From: Branchiostoma belcheri
Lineage: Eukaryota; Chordata; Leptocardii; Amphioxiformes; Branchiostomatidae
Reading direction: 5' to 3'
Assembly (NCBI RefSeq): GCF_001625305.1
Contig: NW_017803954.1
Span: 112,965 to 176,964 of the forward strand
Length of the DNA: 64,000 nucleotides
The notes beneath the pieces were generated by a model. That model had not been told where the DNA came from, ran no database searches, and worked only from the letters and a program-made list of their open reading frames with translations. The position numbers were made by a program, and so were the translations under genes. This document shows, one piece after another, positions 33,001-44,700 of the stretch (position 1 is its first letter; every line of letters starts with the position of its first letter).

Positions 33001-33636
33001 GCTGCACAGAAGCCAGTTTTTACGGTGTTTTCCCTCAGAATGTTCTTGATTTCGTCGGTAATATAGCTCATTATCAAGTAATTCTACCATTTTACCAATA
33101 TAATTTACCAATGCCACGGGGAAGCACTGCGTGTTTTAATACCAAAGAACCTCTTGTTGGCTACCGATGTTGTGTTGATAGAAGAAACCCTTTGAACTGT
33201 GCCGAGGCTTGGGCTAATTATGATGTTGCAAAGTTAAGATATCAGAGCAAATTCTAAAACATGATACAAGTGTACTCCAGTAGTTTCCTTTTTGAAGCAT
33301 TTTTAAATATTAGTCTATACAGTGTCTGAGTATTTTGCCCAAGACCTGTACCAAGCATAAGACAAGTAACTCCATTTTTGAAATAAATTTTGGATTTGAA
33401 CCTTTAAAAAAAGCTGTAACAAAGATTAAAACTTTTTCAAAATTTGACCCTCAAAATGCAGGAAATGGTGTTTCAGAGGGTTATATATTTCAAAATTTTC
33501 CGGGGGAGGATGCCCCGGACCCCCCCTACATTACTCGCGCCTGCGGCGCTCGCCCTCGCGCCTTCGGCGCTCGATGTGTGGGTTTGCCCGCAACCTGGCC
33601 CCCTATGCTGTGAAAAAATCCTGGTGAGAACACTGA
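30092..33636. mobile_element. Unduplicated repeat-rich insert between the two NOP56 5' copies
   Basis: About 3.5 kb without genes, containing a 20-N gap (32630-32649). The left edge is rich in GTCGCA/TGCGAC words with internal inversions (30110-30180). A motif GGGGGCAAACCCGTTTGCC recurs in direct orientation near 30925 and 31975. The right edge (33490-33600) has GGGGGAGGATGCCCCGGACC followed by a GC-rich GGCGCTCGCC...GGCGCTCG block, typical of transposon ends. I see fragments of one or more DNA transposons, not an intact element. Confidence 0.5.
32630..32649. other. Assembly gap (20 N)
   Basis: A short run of N inside the insert that separates the two duplicated blocks. A join between contigs here would be compatible with a haplotype-duplication artefact. 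Confidence 1.
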
Positions 33637-34149
33637 TACAGCATACATGAACAGCAGGGTTAAGCCTTAAGGTTCCGAACTGTCACTATTGTTAAGTCAT
33701 GATTGTCTCCAGCATGCAACTTGAGTATTACTAAAATGACTGGGATATTCTTAGAACTTTGCCAATAATAATGAAACCAATAAGAAATCATTAGGGTTTT
33801 ACAAATGCAAGTCAAGTGAAAGGTTCATTCTTTCTCATCATCTATTTCATCTGATTTCTTTTCTTACTAGTTTCTAAGGACGTGGTGAGCCTTGAATGAA
33901 CATTCTTACTCTTATTTCCTACCTTCAGAAATAGCGTTACAGTTGTCAAGTGCATTTGTGCCAGACTTGAATGGTGAGAAGGCCACCAGCTTCACCGTTG
34001 AGTTGAACTTTTCGTACGACTTGACGCTCTTCTCCACGGTGGGTAGGAGCATCCCGATCTCCTCAGTCTCCTCCACGCGGAACAGGGCGTACCCCGAGGC
34101 ATGCTCGAACAGAACGTGAAGACCAGCCTGCAGGGTATACATAGAAAAA

Positions 34150-34345
34150 CATTGACTTAGAAGCCTAAAGGTTCTGGGTTCGAATCCATGGCCAGCCTCA
34201 ATGTGGTACCCTTGGGCAAGTGTGTGAGTTGGGAAATTTCCTCACTTGAGTCAGATGAAAATGAGCACTGACCTTTAGTTAGGCATGTGCTCGAGGATGG
34301 GACGTAAAGTGGAGATTCCGTGTTTGAAACATGAAAAAACATAGT
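34150..34345 (+). repeat. Duplicate of the tRNA-derived SINE
   Basis: Copy of the SINE at 27487-27680 carried along by the segmental duplication. The B-box GGTTCGAATCC is retained. Confidence 0.5.
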
Positions 34346-34437
34346 TGAAAACACACATACATAGTTAAAAACTTTACTCAACCATTAAATGAAAAGATTT
34401 TCCTTCTGAAGTTTTTCTCAATTTTCCTGAGCCTAAA

Positions 34438-34514
34438 CCTGTCCATCAGGGTTGGATTGATCAATAATCAGGTGCAACATCAGACGGCACTTCCATTCTC
34501 ATCACACAGACAGG
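34438..34514 (-). ncRNA. Box C/D snoRNA, family A copy 6 (in the duplicated block)
   Basis: Minus strand: stem CCTGTC/GACAGG, box C GTGATGA, D' CTGA, box D CTGA and both family guides intact. It lies between the duplicate exons 1 and 2. It would be made only if a transcript from the second promoter is spliced across it. Confidence 0.85.
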
Positions 34515-35423
34515 TCAGGCTACAGGGTGATTCCCTTTAAAACGGCCTTTTAAAATTTAAGTAAACCACAAGTGTGCAGAAATCTTCTATGGTAAATTCA
34601 AACGTTGAAAAACGAGCAGAAAATTATTTTCTAAAATCTCCTGTTGCGAAAAAAAATGCTCTTTTCGAATTGGATTGTTTTCCTGTTTGTCTGGCCTCTC
34701 TCGCTCTCCCTACATCATTCTACACATATTTCCCTCCTGGCCTGAACCAGACTGTCTTGTGATTTACTCTCATCTTAGTCCTTTATTCTTGAGGTATCTC
34801 GGCTTGGGCTCCCTGGACTTCTGGACGAGATTGAACACTAGACCTACAGCTCAGGTGGTGATACACCGCGAGGATTTTTGTTCTTTATCGATTTTTCTCG
34901 TGAACTCAGAGGATAAACACCAGACGTTGCTTCGAGGAGAGAAATAATTTGCGGGCCCCCCTCCCACCCTGTTGGGAAAGCACATGGCATCAGCTAGAGC
35001 CCTGCACGCCTTTTGCACTTTCGACCTGGTTCTACACACAAATTCAAAACTTATGAAACTGAAATTAAGTGCATCTACGGGAAATGGTCTCCTTTTGAAA
35101 TATACCACGTTCAATCGGCATTGGCGTTGAAAAATACGGGCGAAAATGACAATTTCTTAGCAAGTTTTAGCGACCACGCATGAACTACCCACCATCTTGG
35201 CTTGGTCCCGGTCTCGTTAGTTCTCGCGAGATCGGCGTACTTCTCACGTGACCGCGGGATCACGTGGTGGATAATCGATCTCTGATGATCGCCGTCAGGG
35301 TAAGGCTTGCATGGAAAAAATGATGATTTGAGTGTTTTTCGGCGGTTTTACTTATTTTTTAGGGGTAAATATCGTATTTTATTTAAACAATAGCAGAGGA
35401 GATCTATCTGTAGATAGGGGCTC

Positions 35424-35537
35424 GTGCGGAACAGTCAGAGCTGGGGGAATCGCGTGGTGAAGCCGAGCTGGACCGTCTCTTCCTCGCCAGCCTCCAACCC
35501 ACCTCAGCCTTCTACTGAAGCGGCGGCGGGGTCAGAG
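35424..35537 (+). other. Duplicate of the divergent 5' untranslated exon
   Basis: Second copy of the exon at 28961-29074, with the donor GTCAGAG|GTAAGG preserved. If the duplication is real, this copy is the one nearer to any plus-strand coding exons to the right. Confidence 0.35.
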
Positions 35538-36538
35538 GTAAGGCCAACATCCCCTTGCACGGCTGGCCGACACGGTTTGGGACATTTTCCCGCTGTGCGG
35601 ACAGTTCCCAGGCGGCGGTGAGCGGTGTGTGTTCGCGGGGACGTGCGGGCAGTGGAGGGTGGACGGAGGGGGGAGCACAGGTTCACCTCGAGGTGCACAA
35701 TACGTCATAGTTTTGGATTAGTGGCTCTGGCTTAGCCTGGGAAAGGGGAGGGATCACGCCCGCTTTCAGCCGACATGTAATTAACAACAACCAGCTCGCC
35801 GTACACAGAACGGCTCATTAAGTGGGATTAGAAGAGCGCGGGGATAAGCGCCCATGCGCACAACAACAACAGCGTTTTCAGAACTGCATAGCACCACACC
35901 AAATATGGTCAAACTTACGCTCATTTCCCATTCAAACCTACCATGCGTGGTCACATACGGAATTATCATGGAACTTCAGCAATCGTTTTTAAATAGGTTA
36001 AAATTTCAAGGTACCAAAATATCAGAAGTGAAGAAGAAAAAAACAGTTTGGTGAAACACTTACTCTATTTACCTAGCAATGTGTGTATGTGTATAATATC
36101 AGATAGATAAATCACAGAATTAAGTAAATATAATAGCAGGATTTGATTAAATATTTATCATGTATAACTGCAACAGTTGCTCTTTTTGGGCCCAAATGTG
36201 AAGTGTTGAATGGATATTTTCCTGCAGTGCTAGTCCAGGTAAAAGTTGAAATGTTATGTTACAAGATGCATTATGTATGATGGAACTGCTACCTTACAAA
36301 ATGGATGATAGATACACCATCTCTTCTTCTGATCTTGTCACACTCAATTGTGGTGAAGCAATTAAGCTTTTTCAAGTAGCAGGTAGTGCAATGCAGCTTC
36401 CCAATGGCTTGTGTTTTCTGCCAAGCAAACCAAGTCACCCCTACTCTTCTCAATAGGTGGGTTGGGTTCTTTTAGGTGCAATGGTTTAATGCTATAAGCT
36501 TCCTATTATGCAAGAATATCTGCTTTATGTCCCCATCC

Positions 36539-37934
36539 AAAAAGATTATCTTTTCTTTGGATTATTCTACATGTAGTAGAATACATACATATATAGGATA
36601 GCTTGAAGAACTACAGCAGTTGCTCAAACTGTCCAGTAAGCCCCAGGCTTCACATATTATGATAGTATACATGTAGAAGGTTTGTGTTATTGAGGCAATA
36701 AATACACCACTGCCTTACTGGCATACAACAGTGTATGCAAGGTCTAGCTCCCAAGGAATTTTAGGCCTTGTATGAGTATTGACCATTGTTACCTTCTTAG
36801 CCTGTATGTTTGTGTTGATGGTGTGTTCAGCACCATGGACAGGTGTATGTGTACAGATTTTGTTATCCACCAGTGCCAGAACATTTGGAATCAAAATCTT
36901 CATCCCAACCAACTCAGAAACATATCTGTTAAGGCTGCTCAGTAACAATAAGCACTACACACAGCTGTTGGTGTGATTTATTTGGAATAAAATGCCAATT
37001 CAGATGGAACATTGTTCAGCACACGACAATGCAAAATTCTATTACATGGCAGCATAACTAGATTTGCTTTTGAGTCTTGGCAAGCCACGGAATGAATCAC
37101 ATCCCTTCAAGCAGCTGGAAATGGCTGTGCCAGGCCTTGGGTGGGTTACACAGGTATCAGGGCACGTAATGCCTTTTTCTGCCTATCTACACTGGTGCTG
37201 GTAGTATTCAAAATAACTCGCACTACTCAGATTTTACCTGCAGTTCTTATTTTCCTTGTGTGTTATCAAAAACAATATCCGAAAGGTGGTGTGGATATCA
37301 CTCCGAAATGTCATCTGCTTTAACATTGTAACAGGATACCAGTATGGACAATGAAAGTCAATTTTGGCTGGGCAAATTTCTTGTATGATTAATATAAGAA
37401 ATATTTGCGTTAATTTGTTGCTGTTTCTCTTAGTTTTCATGTCAAGAGCAACTTTAAACAAATTGGTTTCATAAACATATGATACCAATAAACTCATCCA
37501 CAGACAAATGTCAGCTTTTCAATGATGATTCTACTGATATTCAGGAAGACATTGTATGACACATGAAGCAAAAGTTGAAATTCTCACCCATTTTGTCTAT
37601 TTCACATTAACTCATAGAATCATTACGATTTTTCAAGAAGAAACAACCAGGTCAGCATTGGGCAACCAGTAAGTTTTCCTCTGGGTGATCATTTTCTTTT
37701 CAAAATATATTTCATCCATTGTGTGTGTTGGTTTCACTGGTTTTATCATAAAAATGTATAGGTCATAGGTCACAAGGTCCAAAGTAAAAAGGATGATATG
37801 ACTCCCTACTTCCAGTCCTTGGTGTAGACTAGAAAGGTCACAGTGTGTGAAATGTTGACATACATATAGATATATATCCTTGTCATGTCTGCAGTAGCAT
37901 TGGGATGAAATATTGTCAGCAAGGTGACATTAAG
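36539..37934. other. No gene seen
   Basis: AT-rich DNA right of the duplicated block, with acatgta words and no supported exon on either strand. Confidence 0.5.
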
Positions 37935-38110
37935 GCAAGGTTTTCAGATGTAGAATCGTAGGTTCTAATCCCTAGGGGGCCCAAATGTGGTGTCCTTCAC
38001 TTGGGAAAGGCACTTAACGCCTATCCCTCACTAGACCTAGCTAAAAAATGAGTACCTAGCTTCATGTAGGGCTGTTCTCTTGGATGAGATTTAACGCCAG
38101 AGGTGCTATA
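37935..38110 (+). repeat. tRNA-derived SINE
   Basis: A B-box-like GGTTCTAATCC lies near 37970, then TTGGGAAAGGCACTTAACGC, CCCTCACTAGACC and GAGTACCTAGCTTC. This is the same body plan as the SINE in NOP56 intron 1. Confidence 0.5.
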
Positions 38111-38410
38111 TTTGAGGAGAGCCAGACCTCACGCATGTCACAGATTCCACCACACTATTGAAAAGAATATGGTCCATCTCAGGATGAGTGGATCTAACAT
38201 TACAGTCCAGTCTTACACAGCTACCTGTGATGCAAAAGAAAGATACAATCGCTGTAAATCTGAAAAAAAACTTTGTCTAGCTTCCCCCATCATCATCATC
38301 TATCATGGTGCATCTATAAATACTTTGTATCATGTTGGCATGTAAGAAGGCATTTTTATCATAACCAGCTTTTTATCATTACGGCATAACTCTTAGTTAG
38401 GCCATAATGC

Positions 38411-38431
38411 CTGTCCTGTCCTGTCCTGTCC
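38411..38431. repeat. (CTGTC)4 microsatellite
   Basis: Four tandem copies of the pentanucleotide CTGTC. Confidence 0.95.
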
Positions 38432-41400
38432 AATTACAATGTAGCACTGATCACTGAGCATAGAAATGTGATTAAGATAATCTGACTGAAATATGATCAT
38501 AGCACAAGCACATTCTAGCCAGGATCTGGTCAGGTCTGCATCATTGAGAAGTTGATTGGGCAGTCCAGGTTTCCTTGTCCTGAATGAAAGGCTGGATATT
38601 TTCATGCAAGGAAAACCACGTTGGAAGTGTAAGATGTGAGGTAAGGAAGCTGTTTTGACATGCCTCTCCTCGATCAGACTTTGACTGGAGATGGGCTTTT
38701 GTGTATCATGTATTTTTCTGGGTTGGTTATGTTGTACTTGGCCTATTTTGTGTTCTTCTCTTTAAATATAGCAGGTATATATTTGTATGTGACTTTGTAC
38801 ATCTTCATGCCTGTCCATGGTGCTGATGTTGTTGCTGCAATATCCAGTGCTCAATTGGAGCAAGATCAGGAACATCATCCAGGCATGTGGGTCTCCGCTA
38901 CGGTTTGTAGAAACTGGCAGAAGTTTGTGCTGTGAAGCCTGACAATTTTTCATGAGTTAGGTAACTGGTAGAATTTTCCACAGTAGTCAATCCCAGATAC
39001 TAGTACTTGTCATTGTCATTATCATCATTGTCTTTGTATGATTTGTTTGTGGATTTTATTATGAATTTCATTTAGCTTTCAGTGTTATTTATGACTCCCT
39101 AATTCTATTAACCTGCCATGGCCTCATTTGGAAATCAGCCTTACTATGCCCAAGAAAGTACCCATATGTATCCGAAATTGATAACCAAAAATACATAGGG
39201 TATTTGTGAAAAAAAGCAAGCTTTTGTAATTAAAGGACAGTGTCATCTTCTATCACATAGAGAAAAAGGGTAACAACATTTGGATGCAAATGAACCCTAC
39301 CAGAATTAACCTTATTGGATTACCTGTAGGTACATGTATCTCACAGTAAGTTCTACCAACTGTCACAGGTCTCTGCCTCCGTTTTTTAGCCTTAGTGTGC
39401 TTGTAAGATACCACTTTCAGTCCTTGATGTACAGACTTAATAGTCAATCTTCTGTCCCTACTACATACTATTGGAGGAGCCAACAAGGCACAGTTGTATG
39501 TTATATATATCATTTGGTGTTTCATAATTACAAATAACTACATCTGACATGTTAATTATATTCTCTATTTGTATACAATCAGCAGATTGCTCTAACTTTA
39601 CATTGAAAATTCCTTGGTTTTTGTTGAAAGACATCTGTATACATATATAAGAAATGAAGAGGAGAAATGTGTTGTGAGTTATTCGTACTATTCATGACTC
39701 ATTGTGTTGGACACACTTGCAAGTTGGCATTTTTGCAGTACAGATTCACCTGTAGATTTCCTGGTTAGATCCCTGGCAGCTTCTGATGGTCACAGAGATT
39801 TCAGTTTCAGTGATCAAATTATGGATATTGTGGTCAAAAGAACATCAGATGAGGGCACCTCCAGGCATGGGGGTCAAGAAGAAGGTTTCAGAAAATTAAA
39901 TTTGCATTCCAAATTTCTCATGGTTTTTGAAACACTGCAATTTCTAAGGTAAGAGAATAGAGACTTACTTCATCAGAAAACTGACTAAGAGTTTGTCATA
40001 GGAGATATCCAGAGTTATAGGTGAAGTCTTTGATGCCCAGGTGCTATGGATGTTGGCCTTGAACCACCTATTAAGAATAGATTATCTCTTTGATAAGTAG
40101 ACATCCACGGTATTCACAGCATCCTTTAAATACAAAATCATGACACCTTGAATATGGGTTTTGTATCCCTATGGTACTACAGCATTGTTTCAACTGTAAA
40201 GTTCAAGCACAGAAAAAAGCACAATCCAAGCAACTGACCTCCCCACACTCTTTGATAATGAACCTCCCCCAGTTAGATGAATGACCAAGCCTTTGGCCGA
40301 GCCATCAGCGTGTGGTCCACCCTTTTTGAGAATAAATCTTGGCTGCTTGATGGACAGGCTACTCTGTGGCCTGAGCCTTTGATGTGAGGTACTACTCCGA
40401 TAGGACACAAACAGCTCTGAAGGTGACCCCCTGCTGCAGTAGGACTGTAAGCTGCACCTGCAGTACATTATGCTGCTAGGGCCTCATCAAGTCAGTTACT
40501 AACTCTCATCACTTGGACTAGTAAAGTCATTTTTATTTCAAATTGTACGGGCATTGTTGATAATAATATTTAATAGATGAACATTATAGCTTTGATTTGT
40601 GTGAAAAGTTAAAATTGCTCTCCATTCCATGACCGTAAACAAGCAAATGGCAAAAATGCAAAAATCCATCATATGTTTACATAACATTCAAATTATTAAC
40701 CTATTAACTGTATATTATGCCAATTTGCAGAGATACAGCACAGAAATACATGTAGGTTGCAAAGGCAGTTCATGTTCTTTTTGACCTACCACAGAAAGCT
40801 GACAAAAATTTGGCATTGTCCAATCTGTTGCAGAAATTGCATTTACATGTGCCTTTTTTGTATACATCTTGTAGTCATTGTTAGATTATTGTCCTTGACA
40901 TTGTAACACAGCTACATGGTGTATCCTGACGTTCCCCTTAATTAGCAATTCTAGTACTTCACAGAAAAGTCTGTTGGGCAGCCAACTACTGATTTGAATG
41001 GCAGTATGTTATGGGGCAACTAGGATTGATTTCAAAGACCTGTCAAAAACAGATGCTCCCAGTAATCCTAATTGTTCCACTATAATAATCAGAGAGCAGA
41101 GGATTGCCTGTGGCTGAGGATAGGACATAATTAACTGTTGCCATGCCGTTAATCACAAATAATACATTGGAAAGAAGCTCATTTTTCTGCTGCTGTAGTT
41201 GAATTGATATGAAAAATCAGAATCTTGTGGATGATTTTTTTCATTTGTTAGGTTTTGTTATGGGATAACAGATTAGAGATTGAGAGAGATGAAACTAGCA
41301 TTGCTAGGATGCCCCCTATTGTGATCTGAGAAAAATTGTCTTGACAGATGTTTGAATTCTCCAAGTACTGACTAGTTTATATCAGGATTTTTGTAACCCT

Positions 41401-41690
41401 GTTCAAAACAAGGTATGGATTAGTTTTGTCCCTTGTGCTGAAAGAGAAGTTGTCATGATGAAAAATTATCAGTTTTGATATGCAAGTAGGAATGGGAACT
41501 AGACATTTTCTAATGACACAAATTTGTTGCACTTCTCCCTGCTGAAGTAACCTTTAGGCACCAAATTTACATTGGTTATGTAGTTAGACAATGTATATTC
41601 AAATAGACAAGACCCAGAGTCCATATGGAGCATTTGTAGCTGAATGCATTGAAGCAATGGATTTTACAGGGACACTTCAACCATTCAAGT
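38432..41690. other. No gene seen
   Basis: AT-rich, with several open frames of 60-90 codons at the frequency expected by chance. None has codon bias, paired splice sites or a recognisable domain. Confidence 0.5.
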
Positions 41691-41765
41691 AATGCACTAC
41701 TTGTGGGGATAAAACCTACGACCTCAGAATCAACTGTACTATCTACTGGGCCATTGGTAAATATT
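41690..41765 (-). repeat. tRNA-like SINE head
   Basis: On the minus strand TGGCCCAGTAGATAGTACAG resembles an A-box region, and GGTCGTAGGTTTTATCCC a degenerate B-box, about 35 bp apart. There is no full cloverleaf, so a SINE head is more likely than a tRNA gene. Confidence 0.4.
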
Positions 41766-44700
41766 GGCATGTCCTGGTAATTTAATGCCTGTATGCTCCC
41801 ATAAGCTAATGTAGTCATATGAACATTATAAATGGCTTTAGGATCTTCATTTAGAGTGCAAAGCAGATGTTCCTACATTACATGGAATTAGAGGTAAGCT
41901 TTATAATCACATTTTTACTGCAGTCAGTTATAGTAATTGAGATGTCAAATCACAGAAAATAAGACTATTCCATTTTACAAGGAGATGGGGAATTCAGACT
42001 ATATTTCTAAACTACTGCAGGTTAGTACAGATAAAATTGGAGCTGTGTAGGTATTTCTAATGTCTACCTGTACCAGTAACCTATACTGCTCCATGTACTA
42101 GGTTTATTTATACATGTACTATGATGTGGGTGTATGTGGATTTTAATTTGCTCCATTGACTGTTACCACCTATTGAGTATGAAAGAAATAAGGGCAATAC
42201 TTTCTGATTAGTTCGTAGCATGCTCCATATTTCCTTAAGTCTGGGTGGTGCAGGTAAAATCTTCTTGGTGCAGCTATGCAGAAAAGTATTTGGAGCCCAG
42301 TACATGTACTATAAGTCTGACGGGGACAGTAAAACATTCCCATCATTTACATGGATTAAAATATACATACTGATAATTTGCTGTCAGAGATAATACTTCT
42401 TAGAAGGATGTCCTATCCTGTAATATTAGAAATTTTCTACATGTCAAAAGGATTCAAACACATGTCTTAGAAATCTAAAAATCTATGGAAATTCATTTTA
42501 TCTTGGAAAGCTAGGAAAACTTTCAACGGAAGAATGTCAGCTTGTTTCTATGAAAAAGTGTTTAAAAAAACATAGAAAAAGCTTCTACTCTCTTGTTATT
42601 TCCAAGGAAAAATGAATATCTAGATGTCATAGATAAGAATGATGACACTACAAAATAGACAGTAGACTGTAATTTTCTTCATCTCTATCTTACACCCCAT
42701 GTCCTGTTATCTGTTTTATGGAATACTAGGGGAGGAATACATATTTCAATGTGTATGTAGAGTACTTGTAATAGAAATCATCAGCTTGTGAGAGTTATTA
42801 TCTGCTTTCCGCTGGTACAGATAATCAGTTGTATTAGCTGCTGTGTATTTGACTTGTTTATGAACAGAACAATTTAAACCAGCATCAACATTCTGGACGT
42901 ATGTTCATCATCTAAGTGAGCCGGAAAATCTCAGTTTGCCACTCTGTACATGTTACAATTATACTCATGGTAATTGTCGTCTTGAGCTGCAGGCAGACTG
43001 GGCTAACCAACCATGGCAGGGCCATCTGTATGGCTGGGAAAGCCAGGTAAAATCAGCAGAAATGAGATGTAATTTTCCAGGGTACATCCGGCCACACCAT
43101 TTTTAATGGTTGTCTCCCCGAATTAGTGTCCATGGATGTTAGTTTCCTGAAATCTTCTTAAGGGCTTCCTTTGAATTTTGGGAAAGACCCATTAAGTGTT
43201 ATTTATATAAGTTGTATGCTATTGCAATAATAGCTTTGAATTTGTAGCATTGGGCAATTGCACTTAATTGAATTGATAGCATCTTCTGCAAGGTGGCTTC
43301 ATGTGGTATAGCTAAAACAGAGCAGAGCTTGTTTTGCAAAAGGAAATGATATTATATAGCCTCCTTTGTAGAGGTACATTAAGGAAAGGTGGCTCACAGG
43401 CGTTACAAATGTAGAATGGAATATGTAGGTGGATTTTCTTCTGGCTGAGGAATGCCCAGTCCCACCTGTCTGCAGCTCCTTAAACAACTGCCAGGAGGTG
43501 CTTTTGTATTGTCAGTCTCTGAGTGTAGTTCCTAAACTGTCCAAAAGGTGACTCTTTTGAATCAATATCGGGCCATCTTTGCCTGGGCAAGAAAGCCCAG
43601 ATCACACAGTTTCCAAGATACTTAATCAATGAATGTTTAACAATTGGTATCAATTCTACTCTGGATAGTCTTTTTCCCTATAAAAGATGTATGGATTTAC
43701 AATGAACATGCTTTGAACTGTTGCAATGTCATAGACTCATAGTGCACTACAGTTTGATGTGGGCCAAAACAATGTAACAAGAACAAGATTATTCCCGAAA
43801 ACTGATTTGTAATCTGGTTAAGTGGCTACTTCATGGAAAGCCAAAGGAAAGTTCATTAAGGTTTCTGTACATGTACTGGTGCAGGGAAGAGACTGTTTTG
43901 CAGCTCCCCCTAGCAAATTTTAGTGAAACGACACTTATTGATAGATAACCCTGATGGTACTCAGTCAGATTTTTTGCAGATTATTTCTTAGTTTTCCCAG
44001 TGGCCCACTGAGAAGTGACATTTATTACAACACTTTCCTTACTGCCTCTCTGATACTAAGCCCTAAGCTGTACCAGCACCTTACAGTAGGGTTAAACATA
44101 AGGTGACATGGTGGCCTGCCTACATGACAGGTGATGGTGAGGAAACCTGACCCATCAGTCTGTCCTGGTACTGTTAGACCACCTTTTTTTTAACAAAGCT
44201 TTTAAAGCTATTATATCTCCCAATGGCGTGAGTCAGCATTAGGTAGTATATTGCCCATCTGAATCTGAATATGTCATTCCCCCAAAAAGTGCACCCAAAG
44301 ACACAAGGCCGCATGCCTGGTGAGAAGGCTGACACACAGTAGTGATGGATGGGTGCTTCTCTTAGTACCCACAGTAGTGATGGACCAACAGTGCTTTGAC
44401 TGGCCCCCTACAACAGTGACAGACCGGTGCTTTTACAGAACCTGTGACCAAACTAGCCATGTCTCAGTGTCTCATCTCTGCAGTTATTTAAGTCCTTTGA
44501 TGGGGCATGCCAAGGGACTTATCCGGGGCAGCTCATTTACTGACTGTAAGGAGTGAAGTAAAGGGGATGATACATTACTTGCAAGCAGAGGATGAGTGTA
44601 GAAATAGTAAACCAGTTACATATAAGGTAAAAGTATGTCTACATTGTAGTCGTGGGAGCCCCCACCCACTGCCTGGCCCCTAGCTTAACAATTATGAAAG

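Larger units (their letters stand above)
33923..35195 (-). pseudogene. NOP56: Duplicate of NOP56 exons 1 and 2 without the rest of the gene
   Basis: The ATG at 35193-35195 followed by donor GTGGGT, and exon 2 at 33923-34127 (68 codons plus one base), are intact copies of the 5' end of NOP56. No exons 3-10 follow before the complete gene at 28.7 kb. A transcript starting here could still splice exon 1 to the downstream exon 2, because exon 1 carries only the start codon. Joining both exon 2 copies would break the frame, since this exon begins in phase 0 and ends in phase 1. It is either a partial tandem duplication (an alternative promoter) or the second haplotype misplaced in the assembly. 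Confidence 0.8.
33637..36538. repeat. Segmental duplication, copy 2 (NOP56 5' end)
   Basis: Second copy of 26981-30091. It includes NOP56 exon 2 (33923-34127), snoRNA family A copy 6, the exon 1 start codon with its donor (35191-35195), the promoter and the divergent exon. The protein encoded by exon 2 is identical to that of copy 1; at least one silent change separates them. Exons 3-10 are absent. Confidence 0.95.
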
